Source: Siminovitchia thermophila | GTDB lineage: Bacteria; Bacillota; Bacilli; Bacillales; Bacillaceae_C | DNA length: 64,000 bases | Reading direction: 5' to 3' | Assembly (NCBI RefSeq): GCF_016909185.1 | Contig: NZ_JAFBFH010000002.1 | Span: forward strand, 172,590 to 236,589 | Shown here: piece after piece, positions 45,516 to 54,386 of the stretch | Layout of the letters: each line of letters opens with the position of its first letter | How positions within the stretch are numbered: position 1 is the stretch's first letter | Notes under the pieces: model-generated | The model's input: the letters and a program-made list of their open reading frames with translations, nothing else | Told to the model about the DNA's origin: nothing | The model's database searches: none | Translations under genes and position numbers: made by a program

Positions 45516-46424
45516 ATGAAGTTAACAAAACTCACCGTGCTTGCAATCTCCTCATTCATTATTATGACGGGTTGCTCACAAACTGAAAAAAAATTTACCT
45601 ATGAAAAAACAGATAAAAAAATAGACCATGTTCACGGCGCTGGCTTTTTGGAAAATGATCTTTATGTTGCCACCCATGAAGGAATTATAAAGCATGATGG
45701 GCAAAACTGGTATACAACGACTGGAAATAATCATGATTATATGGGATTCACCATGACAAAAGATGCTTTTTACTCAAGTGGCCATCCGGCAGAAGGGTCG
45801 AACTTAAAAGATCCGCTCGGGTTAATTAAAAGTACCGATAAAGGAAAAACACTTGACCGGCTTGCCCTCTATGGCGAATCAGACTTTCACTACTTGACAG
45901 CCGGTTATGACTCCGACACGATCTATGTCATTAATCAGGAGTCCAACTCGGAGCTTAAAACGGGCATGTATTACACAAGGGATGAAGGAAAAACGTGGGA
46001 ATCCAGCAAATTTTCCGGGATAGAGTCCGATTCGATTGGCAGTATTTCTGCCCACCCGAAAAAGAAAGAAATGATTGCCGTTTCTACGAGAGATGGTCTG
46101 TATCTATCTAAGGATAACGGAAACAACTTTGAACTGATGACAGATACCTTTATGGTCCCGGCGGTATTTTTGCTTAAAGATGCCATGATTTACTCAACTA
46201 TAGAGGATAAAGGCATTCATCTGTATCATCAAAATATCAATGAAAAAGAGGCCGCTGAAATACAAATTCCCAAGATTTCCGATAAGAACCCGATCATGTT
46301 TATAGCAGCAAGTCATGAAAAACCTGAGCAAATGGCGATCATAACATACGCAAACGATATTTATATCACGAACGATTCCGGGAATAATTGGAAACAAGTC
46401 TCCAAAGAAGGAAAACTTGAATAA
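45516..46424 (+). CDS. beta-propeller (BNR/sialidase-like) lipoprotein
   Basis: 302 aa from ATG 45516 with CAGGAGGAAA upstream. The lipobox is IIMTGC, lipidated Cys19 or so. The mature part has repeated Asp-box/BNR-like segments (STDKGKTLDRL, TRDEGKTWESS, SKDNGNNFELM, TNDSGNNWKQV), the hallmark of a six-bladed beta-propeller; it fits the F510_1955-type family seen in Bacilli near copper genes. Extracytoplasmic; function unknown. Last gene of the operon with the two-component system, ended by a strong terminator. Confidence 0.82.
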   Translation: MKLTKLTVLAISSFIIMTGCSQTEKKFTYEKTDKKIDHVHGAGFLENDLYVATHEGIIKHDGQNWYTTTGNNHDYMGFTMTKDAFYSSGHPAEGSNLKDPLGLIKSTDKGKTLDRLALYGESDFHYLTAGYDSDTIYVINQESNSELKTGMYYTRDEGKTWESSKFSGIESDSIGSISAHPKKKEMIAVSTRDGLYLSKDNGNNFELMTDTFMVPAVFLLKDAMIYSTIEDKGIHLYHQNINEKEAAEIQIPKISDKNPIMFIAASHEKPEQMAIITYANDIYITNDSGNNWKQVSKEGKLE

Positions 46425-46433
46425 CAGAGGGAA

Positions 46434-46457
46434 CATCCCCCTACGGGGGATTTTTTA
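46434..46457 (+). terminator. terminator of the two-component/lipoprotein operon
   Basis: ATCCCCC / GGGGGAT stem with a TAC loop followed by TTTTTTATT, 10 nt after the lipoprotein stop. Confidence 0.94.
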
Positions 46458-46513
46458 TTGGCTGGTTCATCCCAGAAAAAACAACTATATCGTCATTCAC
46501 ATTTCTTTTCATC

Positions 46514-46549
46514 TTTCTGCACACTTTCTCCACACGCAGGTGGGATAAT
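46514..46549 (+). promoter_or_regulatory. tandem direct-repeat promoter of the multicopper oxidase operon
   Basis: TTTCTGCACAC immediately followed by TTTCTCCACAC, a near-perfect 11-bp direct repeat; GATAAT starts exactly 30 bp from the first base. Same architecture as at 43387 and 51878. Predicted site of the response regulator encoded 1 kb upstream. Confidence 0.7.
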
Positions 46550-46600
46550 AATTGTAAGGAAAGATCATGAAAACCAAAAGGATGAATGGAGTGTTGAGTG

Positions 46601-46723
46601 ATGATGCATGGATATGGTTACGGAGGAATGATGGGCGGATTTGGCGTGTTAGGGTATATCATCCATTTACTCCTCACTGGAATCGTCGTTTACATCGCGG
46701 TCAAGCTTGCCATGAAAAAATAA
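46601..46723 (+). CDS. 40-aa Met/Gly-rich single-pass membrane peptide
   Basis: ATG 46601 (GGAG about 9 nt upstream), stop TAA 46721-46723, 18 nt before the oxidase gene. N-terminus MMHGYGYGGMMGGFG is rich in Met, His, Gly and Tyr, followed by one helix LGYIIHLLLTGIVVYIAVKL. Too short for most gene finders. Clustered methionines and a histidine beside a membrane anchor would suit Cu(I) binding. It is the first gene under the copper-island promoter. No named family recognised. Confidence 0.72.
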   Translation: MMHGYGYGGMMGGFGVLGYIIHLLLTGIVVYIAVKLAMKK

Positions 46724-46740
46724 TGACGAAAGGTGAGAAT

Positions 46741-48186
46741 ATGAAAAGCTCTAAAAAAAAGCTATTAATCGGATTCGGAATCGCCTTTGTCGCCTTATTG
46801 TCAGGTTGCTCTTTCAATCAAGCTCCTGATCAGGATAAGGTAAGCTCCCCGCCGCCTGAACAAAAAGGAAAGAACGCACTCCCCATTCCCCCCCTGCTTG
46901 AGGATAAGAATCCGGCAGACGATGTCGCGGAGTTTTATTTAAAAGCGCAAAAATCAACAAAATCATTTTTGGATGGGGTCGAAACCGAATCATACGGATA
47001 TAATGGGGATTATTTGGGACCGGTCATTCAGGTACAAAAAGGGGAACAGGTGAAAGTCCATATTAAAAACGAATTGGGCGATGAAGAAACGACCGTTCAT
47101 TGGCATGGTTTGGAAGTCCCGGGAAGTGCTGATGGAGGCCCGCATAACGCCATAAAGCCAAACGAAATATTTAGCCCTTCCTTTACCATTACCCAGCCAG
47201 CGGCAACATTATGGTATCACCCCCACCCGCTCCATAAAACAGGAGAACAAGTGTACAAGGGATTGGCTGGTTTATTTTATATTGAAGATGAGGTATCTAA
47301 TCGGCTGAATATCCCCAAGTCGTATGGAGAAAATGATTTTCCTATTGTCATTCAAGATCGAAATTTACGGGAAGATGGCCAATTATCCTATGACCTGAAT
47401 ATGATGTCTTTAATGCATGGGATGCACGGCGACACGCCTCTCGTTAATGGTGTCTTCGATCCCTATCTTGAAGTTCCCCAAGGGAAGGTCCGTCTGAGAC
47501 TTCTGAATGGGTCCAATGCCCGGATCTTTCAACTGAAACTAAGTAAAGATAACCATTTTTGGCAAATTGCCAGTGACGGCGGTTTTCTTGAAAAACCGGT
47601 TAAAATGGATCAAATCGTGTTAGGGCCAGCTGAAAGAGCAGAAATGATTGTTGATTTTTCACAATATAAACAAGGTGATAAAGTTCAACTTTTTGATCAG
47701 GATGTACGCCTCATGAATTTTATTATAGGAACTCCGGAAAAAGAGAAATTCGAAATCCCTGACCAACTGACAACAATCGAAAAAATCAATCCTCCTTCAG
47801 GAACTGTCACAAGAACATTTGCTTTTCAAGGCATGGGTAATTCAGTTAACATCAATGGCAAACAAATGGACATGAATCGCATTGATGAAGAAGTCCAGCT
47901 CAATGCTACCGAAATATGGGAAATTACAAATATTGATAACGGGATGATGGGTGGAATGGGAATGCCTCATCCTTTCCATCCACACGGGGTACAGTTCCAG
48001 ATCCTTGAAAGAAATGGGAAAGAGCCGCCTGAAAATGAACAGGGGTGGAAAGATACGATCCTCCTCATGCCTGGCGATAAAGTAAAAACAATTGCCACGT
48101 TTAAAAAAGATGGGGTGTTTATGTATCATTGTCATATTCTCGAACATGAAGATGCCGGAATGATGGGCCAGTTTGAGGTCAATTAG
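46741..48186 (+). CDS. multicopper oxidase lipoprotein
   Basis: 481 aa from ATG 46741 (AAAGGTGAG upstream); the frame extends further but overlaps the small peptide gene. Lipobox VALLSGC near residue 20 anchors it outside the membrane. Copper ligands: HWHGLEVPGSADGG and WYHPHPLHKTG (T2/T3), HPFHPHGVQF, and the T1/T3 C-terminal motif MYHCHILEHEDAGMMG with the axial Met. Size and order are those of CueO/CotA-like three-domain oxidases that oxidise Cu(I). Operon with the small Met/Gly peptide. Confidence 0.95.
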   Translation: MKSSKKKLLIGFGIAFVALLSGCSFNQAPDQDKVSSPPPEQKGKNALPIPPLLEDKNPADDVAEFYLKAQKSTKSFLDGVETESYGYNGDYLGPVIQVQKGEQVKVHIKNELGDEETTVHWHGLEVPGSADGGPHNAIKPNEIFSPSFTITQPAATLWYHPHPLHKTGEQVYKGLAGLFYIEDEVSNRLNIPKSYGENDFPIVIQDRNLREDGQLSYDLNMMSLMHGMHGDTPLVNGVFDPYLEVPQGKVRLRLLNGSNARIFQLKLSKDNHFWQIASDGGFLEKPVKMDQIVLGPAERAEMIVDFSQYKQGDKVQLFDQDVRLMNFIIGTPEKEKFEIPDQLTTIEKINPPSGTVTRTFAFQGMGNSVNINGKQMDMNRIDEEVQLNATEIWEITNIDNGMMGGMGMPHPFHPHGVQFQILERNGKEPPENEQGWKDTILLMPGDKVKTIATFKKDGVFMYHCHILEHEDAGMMGQFEVN

Positions 48187-48239
48187 CGAGACCGCCTGAA
48201 AAAGTCTGAAGGTTGGTGGTGTTATTGGGGAACAATCAT

Positions 48240-49154
48240 ATGATTCAATGCGAGTTAGATGAGCTTAAAGGCATGGGGCAATGCGATTCGGATGTACTGG
48301 TAGCCGAATTAACAAAAAATCAACAAAAAATTCAAGCAAGCTATGAACTGTACTATCATAAGAAACAAGATGAATCATGGATCGAGCATTATTATTGCAG
48401 CATTTCTTTTAAAAATGCAACACCGATCCACTTACTAAAAGAATTACAAAGACTCGTAGCCAGTACACATAAATACAAACACCCGTATGGTATAAGCAAA
48501 GATCAATACTTGTATACATGGGTTGATCTTCAACCAAACGGCCAACTAAAAAATATTTATTCCGGAGTCCAAAAAAGTCCCAAAACAGCCATAGAAGAAG
48601 ACTTTGAAACAATTCAACAACGATTTACACAGTATCGGCATCTCATCACGGCTCAAAGGTACTCCGACATGGAAATTGACAGGCACATCCGAATCATCTC
48701 TCGCCAATATAAATTTAATGCCGAACATGTTGTACCCCAATCTTGGTTTAAAGCCAAAGAACCCATGAAAGGAGACTTGCATCATCTATTTGCCTGTGAG
48801 CCTGAATGCAATAGCATCCGTTCCAACTTTCCATATTATGAATTTGATGCAAACACAAAGCAGGCAAGCTTACGTAACCAATGCGGTTTATATGAAAATG
48901 GCCGATTTGAACCCGAGTACGGAAAAGGGGCGGTTGCCCGAGCCACTCTTTATTTTCTATTGCGTTACCCGACCAACATTTTAAAAAAATATAAAAAAGC
49001 GATTTGTCTTCCGTTATTGATCAAATGGCATGAGACATTCCCTGTAAACGATTATGAAAGACATAGAAATAAAGCCATCTTTGAAATTCAAGGGAATCGG
49101 AATCCTTTTATCGACTTTCCTGACTTGGCAAACCGGCTGGCGCCAAACCTTTAG
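48240..49154 (+). CDS. endonuclease I-family (His-Me finger) protein without signal peptide
   Basis: 304 aa from ATG 48240 (GGGGA 8 nt upstream); a TTG-led extension of nine codons is possible. The catalytic region is AEHVVPQSWF, and GDLHHLFACEPECNSIRSNFPY follows in the order found in EndA/Bsn (YurI) nucleases; the terminal RNPFIDFPDLANRL is also typical. Known relatives are secreted, yet neither start gives a signal peptide. It follows the multicopper oxidase after 54 nt with no terminator between, so co-expression is possible. Role unclear. Confidence 0.83.
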   Translation: MIQCELDELKGMGQCDSDVLVAELTKNQQKIQASYELYYHKKQDESWIEHYYCSISFKNATPIHLLKELQRLVASTHKYKHPYGISKDQYLYTWVDLQPNGQLKNIYSGVQKSPKTAIEEDFETIQQRFTQYRHLITAQRYSDMEIDRHIRIISRQYKFNAEHVVPQSWFKAKEPMKGDLHHLFACEPECNSIRSNFPYYEFDANTKQASLRNQCGLYENGRFEPEYGKGAVARATLYFLLRYPTNILKKYKKAICLPLLIKWHETFPVNDYERHRNKAIFEIQGNRNPFIDFPDLANRLAPNL

Positions 49155-49180
49155 CTTTTGGAATTACTATGTTGATAAGG

Positions 49181-49680
49181 AGCTGGGACACAACTAAATC
49201 AGCTGATTAAAAACGAACAATACAGTGAAACTTCATTCAAGGAATGCTTTTCTCCTTGAATGTTAGTTGAACCAATCGGGCATGTAGGTGCCGTTTTCTC
49301 CCACTTGAACCTTTTGTAGTCACACAAGATTTTAAAGTGGTGTATATGGCACCTTACATGCGGGATAAATTGGCCTAGTGTATAATGCGCAAACTTTTAG
49401 CGTAGTCAACATATGTAGACTCCTGCGGGAATAGTTCGAGCTGAAGATCCCGCAGGATAGCGACCTTTGCTCTCCGCGGAAGCTGAAGAGACCTGCGGAA
49501 AGCGAAATGTTTTGACGTAGCGATGATAGGGATTTTTTTAACACAAATAGGGGTCGGTACATAAGTTGAAAGCTGATTCATATTCGTAAAAATCGTGAGA
49601 ATAAAACCGCCTGAAATCAAGGTTTTTAAACTTGATTCCATGCGGCTTATTTCATTTTTACAGGGTTTTGTCCCGATCCC
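49181..49680 (+). repeat. 500-bp structured repeat, copy D (full length)
   Basis: Starts AGCTGGGACACAACTAAATC. Hairpin 1 here is CATTCAAGGA / TCCTTGAATG, changed on both arms relative to copies A and C yet still perfectly paired. Then comes the long arm GCATGTAGGTGCC / GGCACCTTACATGC, then a domain with CCTGCGGGA / TCCCGCAGG and GCTCTCCGCGG / CTGCGGAAAGC hairpins inside a GTCAACAT / TGTTTTGAC stem. It ends at ATTTCATTTTTACAGG. Inserted between the endonuclease and copB genes. Confidence 0.92.
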
Positions 49681-49721
49681 TTTGCTATTTCGTATTTGCT
49701 TAAGTCCCGGCCCCTTTTGAC

Positions 49722-51812
49722 TTAATCAATTTTCAACAGTTTGGCATTGATGGCTACAATGACAGTACTTAGTGACATGAGGATCGCACCGACCGCCGGG
49801 CTTAACACAATTCCCATCGGATAAAGTATGCCGGCCGCAAGAGGAATAGCAACGATATTATAACCTGCCGCCCACCACAAGTTTTGTAACATCTTCCGAT
49901 AAGTGGCTTTTGAAAGTTTAATAATATTCAAAACATCCATTGGATTGCTTTTAACCAAGACAACATCTGCCGTTTCAATTGCCACATCAGTTCCAGTGCC
50001 AATCGCAATCCCCAAGTCTGCTTTGGCAAGAGCGGGTGCGTCATTGACCCCGTCTCCTGTCATGGCCGTCCGCAACCCTTCTTTTGTCTGAATATGAACG
50101 ATTTTATCGGACTTTTCATGAGGCAACACTTCCGCAAAGATTTCATCCATCCCAAGTTTTGCACCAACGTACTGCGCCACCTTCGTATTGTCGCCCGTGA
50201 GCATAATCGACTTGATATTCAATTCGTTTAATTGGTGAATGGCTTCTTTAGCTGTATCCCGAATGATATCTGCCAGTGCGATCATACCGGCAATTTTTCC
50301 ATTGACCAAAGTAAAGACGACCGTTTTTCCTTCAGCGGACCATTCATTAAATGGCCCTTCATCAAAGGAAAGATTTTGAGACCGCACATAGCCAGGGCTT
50401 ACTACCATGATTTCTTTTCCATCCACCTCTCCCTGAAGCCCTTTACCGGTAAGGGATTGGAAGTTGCTTACAGACGGAATCGAAAGCTGTCGTTCTTTTG
50501 CGGATTTCAAAATGCCGCGGGCAATGGGATGCTCTGAATGGGCTTCAACCGCTGCAGCCAATGATAACACTTCTTCTTCTGCATAAGGACTTGAAGCAGC
50601 GATATTCGTCACTCCAAACTCTCCCCTGGTCAACGTTCCTGTTTTATCAAATACAACCGCCTCGATGAAACGGGCATTTTCAAATGAGGCACGGTTTCTG
50701 ATCAACAATCCTTTCTTGGCAGCAATGGATGTGGAGACAGCTACGACGAGAGGAGCCGCAAGCCCGAGCGCATGTGGACAAGCAATGATGAGAACGGTGA
50801 CCATTCTGGTGATGGCAAAAGAAACAGAATAACCAAGTGACAACCAAATAACAAACGTGAGCAATCCAGCGAGAAGCGCCCCGTAAAACAGCCATTTTGC
50901 GGCACGGTTGGCAAGATCCTGGGCTTTTGATTTGGATTCCTGCGCTTCTTTCACAAGCTTGATCACCTGAGAAAGATACGTTTCCTCGCCAGTCTTCTTA
51001 ATCGATATAATAAGAGATCCTTCTCCATTGACCGAACCGCCTATGGCTTCGTCTCCTGTTTCCTTTTCCACTGGAACAGATTCCCCGGTCAACATCGATT
51101 CATCGATAGTTGATTTCCCTTCAATAATTTCCCCATCCACCGGAACTTTTTCTCCAGGCCTGACCAATACATGGTCACCATGGCGCAACTCGGTAATATC
51201 GACTACTTTTACATTGCCGTCTTGATCTATAATACTCGCTTCCGAAGGCATTAGTTTTGCCAATTCTTCCAGTGCTTTGGAGGCGCCCATGACAGAACGC
51301 ATTTCAATCCAATGGCCTAGAAGCATAATATCAATTAATGTAGCCAGCTCCCAGAAAAAATCCTGTTCTGCGAAGCCAAATGCCGCCGCCGAACTGTAGA
51401 CATAGGCAACAACAATCGCTAACGTAATGAGCGTCATCATCCCTGGGCTTTTTTCTTGTATTTCATCTTTCGCACCAGTTAAAAACGGCCAGCCACCGTA
51501 GAAAAAGACGATCGTTGACAGGGCAAACGATATGTACATATCACCAGCAAAGCGCCAGTTGACATCCAGAAACATTTGGATCATAGGAGACAAGATCAAG
51601 ATCGGAATCGTGAGAATCAGGGAAATATAAAAACGCTTTTTAAAATCTTCCACCATATGGGCATGGTGGTCATGGTGCCCCATGTGGCCGCCCTGATCTC
51701 CCCCGTGTCCGCCATGAGCATGAGAATGCTGCTTTGCATGGTCATGGTGATGATCACCGGAATGAGGGATGTCTGTTTGTTGGTTGGAATGTTCGCGGTC
51801 GTTTTTATCCAT
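49722..51812 (-). CDS. copB: copper-exporting P1B-type ATPase, CopB type (CPH)
   Basis: 696 aa. The cytosolic N-terminus is a His-rich metal-binding tail ([19 protein letters not shown] and [11 protein letters not shown]) in place of a CxxC domain. Helix 6 carries the CPH motif ([13 protein letters not shown]), typical of CopB pumps for Cu(II)/Cu(I). Catalytic DKTGTLT, the HP motif (AHSEHPIA), TGES and [10 protein letters not shown] are all intact. AGGAAG precedes the ATG. The promoter carries the same double repeat as the oxidase operon, so induction by the copper-island regulator is expected. Confidence 0.95.
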   Translation of the reverse strand: MDKNDREHSNQQTDIPHSGDHHHDHAKQHSHAHGGHGGDQGGHMGHHDHHAHMVEDFKKRFYISLILTIPILILSPMIQMFLDVNWRFAGDMYISFALSTIVFFYGGWPFLTGAKDEIQEKSPGMMTLITLAIVVAYVYSSAAAFGFAEQDFFWELATLIDIMLLGHWIEMRSVMGASKALEELAKLMPSEASIIDQDGNVKVVDITELRHGDHVLVRPGEKVPVDGEIIEGKSTIDESMLTGESVPVEKETGDEAIGGSVNGEGSLIISIKKTGEETYLSQVIKLVKEAQESKSKAQDLANRAAKWLFYGALLAGLLTFVIWLSLGYSVSFAITRMVTVLIIACPHALGLAAPLVVAVSTSIAAKKGLLIRNRASFENARFIEAVVFDKTGTLTRGEFGVTNIAASSPYAEEEVLSLAAAVEAHSEHPIARGILKSAKERQLSIPSVSNFQSLTGKGLQGEVDGKEIMVVSPGYVRSQNLSFDEGPFNEWSAEGKTVVFTLVNGKIAGMIALADIIRDTAKEAIHQLNELNIKSIMLTGDNTKVAQYVGAKLGMDEIFAEVLPHEKSDKIVHIQTKEGLRTAMTGDGVNDAPALAKADLGIAIGTGTDVAIETADVVLVKSNPMDVLNIIKLSKATYRKMLQNLWWAAGYNIVAIPLAAGILYPMGIVLSPAVGAILMSLSTVIVAINAKLLKID

Positions 51813-51844
51813 ACTGCTTCCTCTCCTTTCTGTTTATTTACCCC

Positions 51845-51878
51845 ATTTTACACGTAATATGTCCAGAAAATATGCAGA
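51845..51878 (-). promoter_or_regulatory. tandem direct-repeat promoter of copB
   Basis: On the minus strand, ACTCTGCATAT is followed directly by TTTCTGGACAT, then 8 bp, then the TAAAAT -10 box exactly 30 bp from the first base. Identical geometry to the promoters at 43387 and 46514 on the other strand. Confidence 0.7.
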
Positions 51879-51912
51879 GTAAACAAGCGCATGCCCTATA
51901 AAAATATTGTTA

Positions 51913-52470
51913 TCAGTGGAAATGATCAGGTAAAATCACTTTCTGAATAAAAGGTGTTTGAGTATATAGGAATAAGCACAGCAAGAAAAATAGGAAGCCC
52001 AGCAAAAAAGGATTCTGGTAATAACGCATCCATTTAAACTGCTCTTTCAGCAAGGGAAGTATCTCATATGCCAGCAAAAAACAGATCAATAGCGCAAATG
52101 TAAACATCAACATAAGGGCTTTATCCCAATCTGCAGGCTCTATCATTTCTCCAAGCATGGCGCCCATCATTCCGGCCATCACTCCCGATAGCATACCTTC
52201 TAATAGGGCAAGAAATGAAAAAGATGAGCCGATGAGCGCGCCCGCGAGTGCCCCTGCCCCCATCCCCACTGCAGTAGATAACAATAAATGCCCTTGAAAC
52301 ACAATGCCTAGAAGCGTTCCAGCAAATAATCCCATTCCCATCGCCATCGACATGGCAAAAATCATTCCTTGCATAACTGTTACTTTTTTTCTTGCGAAAA
52401 AAGCGCAAACAGTCACTCCGAAAAAAAATGTGAAAAAGACGGAAATAAGTAATATCAACCCAGTCGTCAT
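51913..52470 (-). CDS. glycine-zipper, methionine-rich multi-pass membrane protein
   Basis: 185 aa, five or six helices. The core GMGLFAGTLLG ... GMGAGALAGALIGSSFSFLALLEGMLSGVMAGMMGAMLGEM is unusually rich in small residues and methionine. A hydrophilic loop and two more helices follow; the C-terminus is PDHFH. I do not recognise a named family. The gene is between copB and the CWB2-type lipoprotein gene and divergent from the latter; their shared promoter region carries TCTGCAT half-sites like the other copper promoters, so a copper-related membrane role is a reasonable guess only. Confidence 0.75.
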   Translation of the reverse strand: MTTGLILLISVFFTFFFGVTVCAFFARKKVTVMQGMIFAMSMAMGMGLFAGTLLGIVFQGHLLLSTAVGMGAGALAGALIGSSFSFLALLEGMLSGVMAGMMGAMLGEMIEPADWDKALMLMFTFALLICFLLAYEILPLLKEQFKWMRYYQNPFLLGFLFFLLCLFLYTQTPFIQKVILPDHFH

Positions 52471-52539
52471 CTAAACCATCTCCAAGACTTTGTACAAGTA
52501 TATGGCTCCCAAAAGAACAATTAGCACTACATATTCCCT

Positions 52540-52599
52540 TACATAAAAATTGTCAAGAAAAATGCAGATATTCTGCATATATTTAGGGAATTCTATTAT
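52540..52599. promoter_or_regulatory. divergent promoter with back-to-back TCTGCAT half-sites
   Basis: ATGCAGATATTCTGCAT (52562-52578) places two TCTGCAT boxes head to head. Leftward, TCTGCATTTT is followed by TCTTGACAAT and then TATGTA; rightward, TTCTGCATATA is followed by TTTAGGGAAT and then TATTAT. The second repeats are weaker than in the three main sites and the -10 spacing differs, so control by the same regulator is likely but less certain. Confidence 0.55.
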
Positions 52600-52627
52600 T
52601 AGATCATCTTTTAAAAGGAGCGGTTTG

Positions 52628-53914
52628 ATGATGAAAAAAGTTTTTTATCCCATCCATTTATTCATCATTGCCGGGGTGCTCGTTTTTTCTGGTTGCGCGG
52701 CTTCCGGACAAGACAACAACCAAAATGGGACATCGGCCAATAATGGACAGGAGCAAACAAAGCAGGAACAAAACAATGGAAAACAACCGAGCAAAGAAAT
52801 GCAAGAAAAATTCGCTGCCCCTCCAACCGATTTTAACGATCAAGCGTCTACAAATCTTAAAATAGAAAGCACAAAAAATGTAACGCGGATCAATGAGGAG
52901 CAAACAACCAGAGCGGCCACTCTTGTTTCTCAAACAATTTGGCCGGCGACACACAAGGAGAATCAGCCGGGGACAGTGATTTTGGTTCCAGAAGGCCAGT
53001 GGCAAATCAGTATGGCAAGTGCCGACTTAATCCATCATCCGAATAATGGTCCTGTCTTATTTACGAAAAAAGACGCCGTGCCCCAAGAGACGCTGGATGA
53101 AATCAAACGGCTTAGACCTGTGGGAAATGAGGCTGGAACTCAAATAATGGTCATGGGGGACGTCTCCGAAAATGTCTTGAAGCAGCTTGAAGAGTATAAA
53201 GTACAACATATAGAAGGAAGTGATCCCGCAAAATTCGCGGCCGATATTGACCGGGTGTATGCCGAAGTGGCGGGAGAAGTTCCCGAGAGTGTGATCATCG
53301 TTTCACCTGAAGAAAAGGCCAAGTTATTTTCACTTCCCGCCGTTAACTGGATTGCGCATATGCCGGAGCCTGTTTTATTTGTGAACAAGGACGACATTCC
53401 TGAAGCGACCCTTGCTGCTCTAGAAGTAAGGAAAAAGAAACCGAATATGTATATTTTGGGGCCGGAATCAGTGATTTCAAAAAAGGTAGAAGATCAACTT
53501 GGCGAGATTGGGACAGTAACAAGAATCGCGGGTGAAGACCCGGTTTCCAATGCTATTTCCTTTGCTCAATTTAAAGATGAAGACACTGGTTTTGGCTGGG
53601 GGATGAATGAGCCTGGACACGGTCTTTCCTTTGTATCGACGAAAACCCCGGAATTGGCCATTGCCGCTGCCCCGTTTTCACATTTAGGCAAACACGCACC
53701 GCTCATTTGGCTCGAAAATGGTAAGCTTCATGAGGATATTTACAAGTTTTTGGCAACCATCCGCCCGACATTTACAAATAACCCTCAAGACGGACCATTC
53801 AACCATGCCTTTATGACGGGAACTTTTGATCAAATTTCGTTCAAGACCCAGGGAATCATTGATGAGAAATTGGAAATTACAAATGCGAGCGGCGGCGGAC
53901 ACGGGGGCCATTAG
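52628..53914 (+). CDS. CWB2-type (cell-wall-binding repeat 2) lipoprotein with His/Gly tail
   Basis: 428 aa from ATG 52628 (AAAAGGAGCGG). Lipobox LVFSGC; then a Gln/Asn-rich linker of about 45 residues. The body shows CWB2-like alpha/beta repeats: ATLVSQTIWP, GTVILVP, GPVLFTKKDAVPQETLDEIKRL, then SVIIVSPEE, EPVLFVNKDDIPEATLAAL and MYILGPESVISKKVEDQL. The C-terminus ends GGGHGGH, a plausible metal ligand. CWB2 domains anchor clostridial and bacillar surface proteins to wall polymers; here the lipid anchor makes that less needed. Divergent from the glycine-zipper gene. Confidence 0.78.
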   Translation: MMKKVFYPIHLFIIAGVLVFSGCAASGQDNNQNGTSANNGQEQTKQEQNNGKQPSKEMQEKFAAPPTDFNDQASTNLKIESTKNVTRINEEQTTRAATLVSQTIWPATHKENQPGTVILVPEGQWQISMASADLIHHPNNGPVLFTKKDAVPQETLDEIKRLRPVGNEAGTQIMVMGDVSENVLKQLEEYKVQHIEGSDPAKFAADIDRVYAEVAGEVPESVIIVSPEEKAKLFSLPAVNWIAHMPEPVLFVNKDDIPEATLAALEVRKKKPNMYILGPESVISKKVEDQLGEIGTVTRIAGEDPVSNAISFAQFKDEDTGFGWGMNEPGHGLSFVSTKTPELAIAAAPFSHLGKHAPLIWLENGKLHEDIYKFLATIRPTFTNNPQDGPFNHAFMTGTFDQISFKTQGIIDEKLEITNASGGGHGGH

Positions 53915-54386
53915 AAAAAGCTTTTAAATTGTTCCGTTAATGAAATGGACGAAAAGACAGCTTGCTTGTATGAGTTCGGTATTGTACCGGGCTCATATTT
54001 TTATGTTTTTCTTTATATTTGGCTAATTGTGGAACATAAACATTCAAATGGAAGGCACTTCATCTAAAACTCCGTCTTACTTAACTTAAAGCAAGATCCG
54101 TATTTCTCTTTACCAACTGACGATTTTACGGCGGCAAAGATAGCCAGCCATCGTTTGAAATTCTTGCCATTACATTTTTTCAAGAAACGAATGTAAAAAA
54201 AATTATTTCCATGCTGTGTCCTCTCCTTCAGGTTTAACTTCATACCTATTGAGGGTATATGGGGTTAACGGGTACATTCAAAAAGAGTTGATGAAGAAAA
54301 CAGGAAAATATGCATTTTTTTGCAGTTTATTCAAATCTTCCAAGGGGAAAATAAAAAATGAATACCTCAAAAGGAAGGATGATTTG

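Noticed and set aside
46424..46600. Riboswitch or T-box leaders before amino acid and metal genes in the window
   Set aside because: No conserved T-box (TGGNACC) with stem I, SAM, lysine or metal riboswitch core was seen in any leader I read.
54216..54386. 57-codon extension of the copper-storage protein
   Set aside because: No ribosome site; the GTG at 54387 yields the standard length of about 109 residues.
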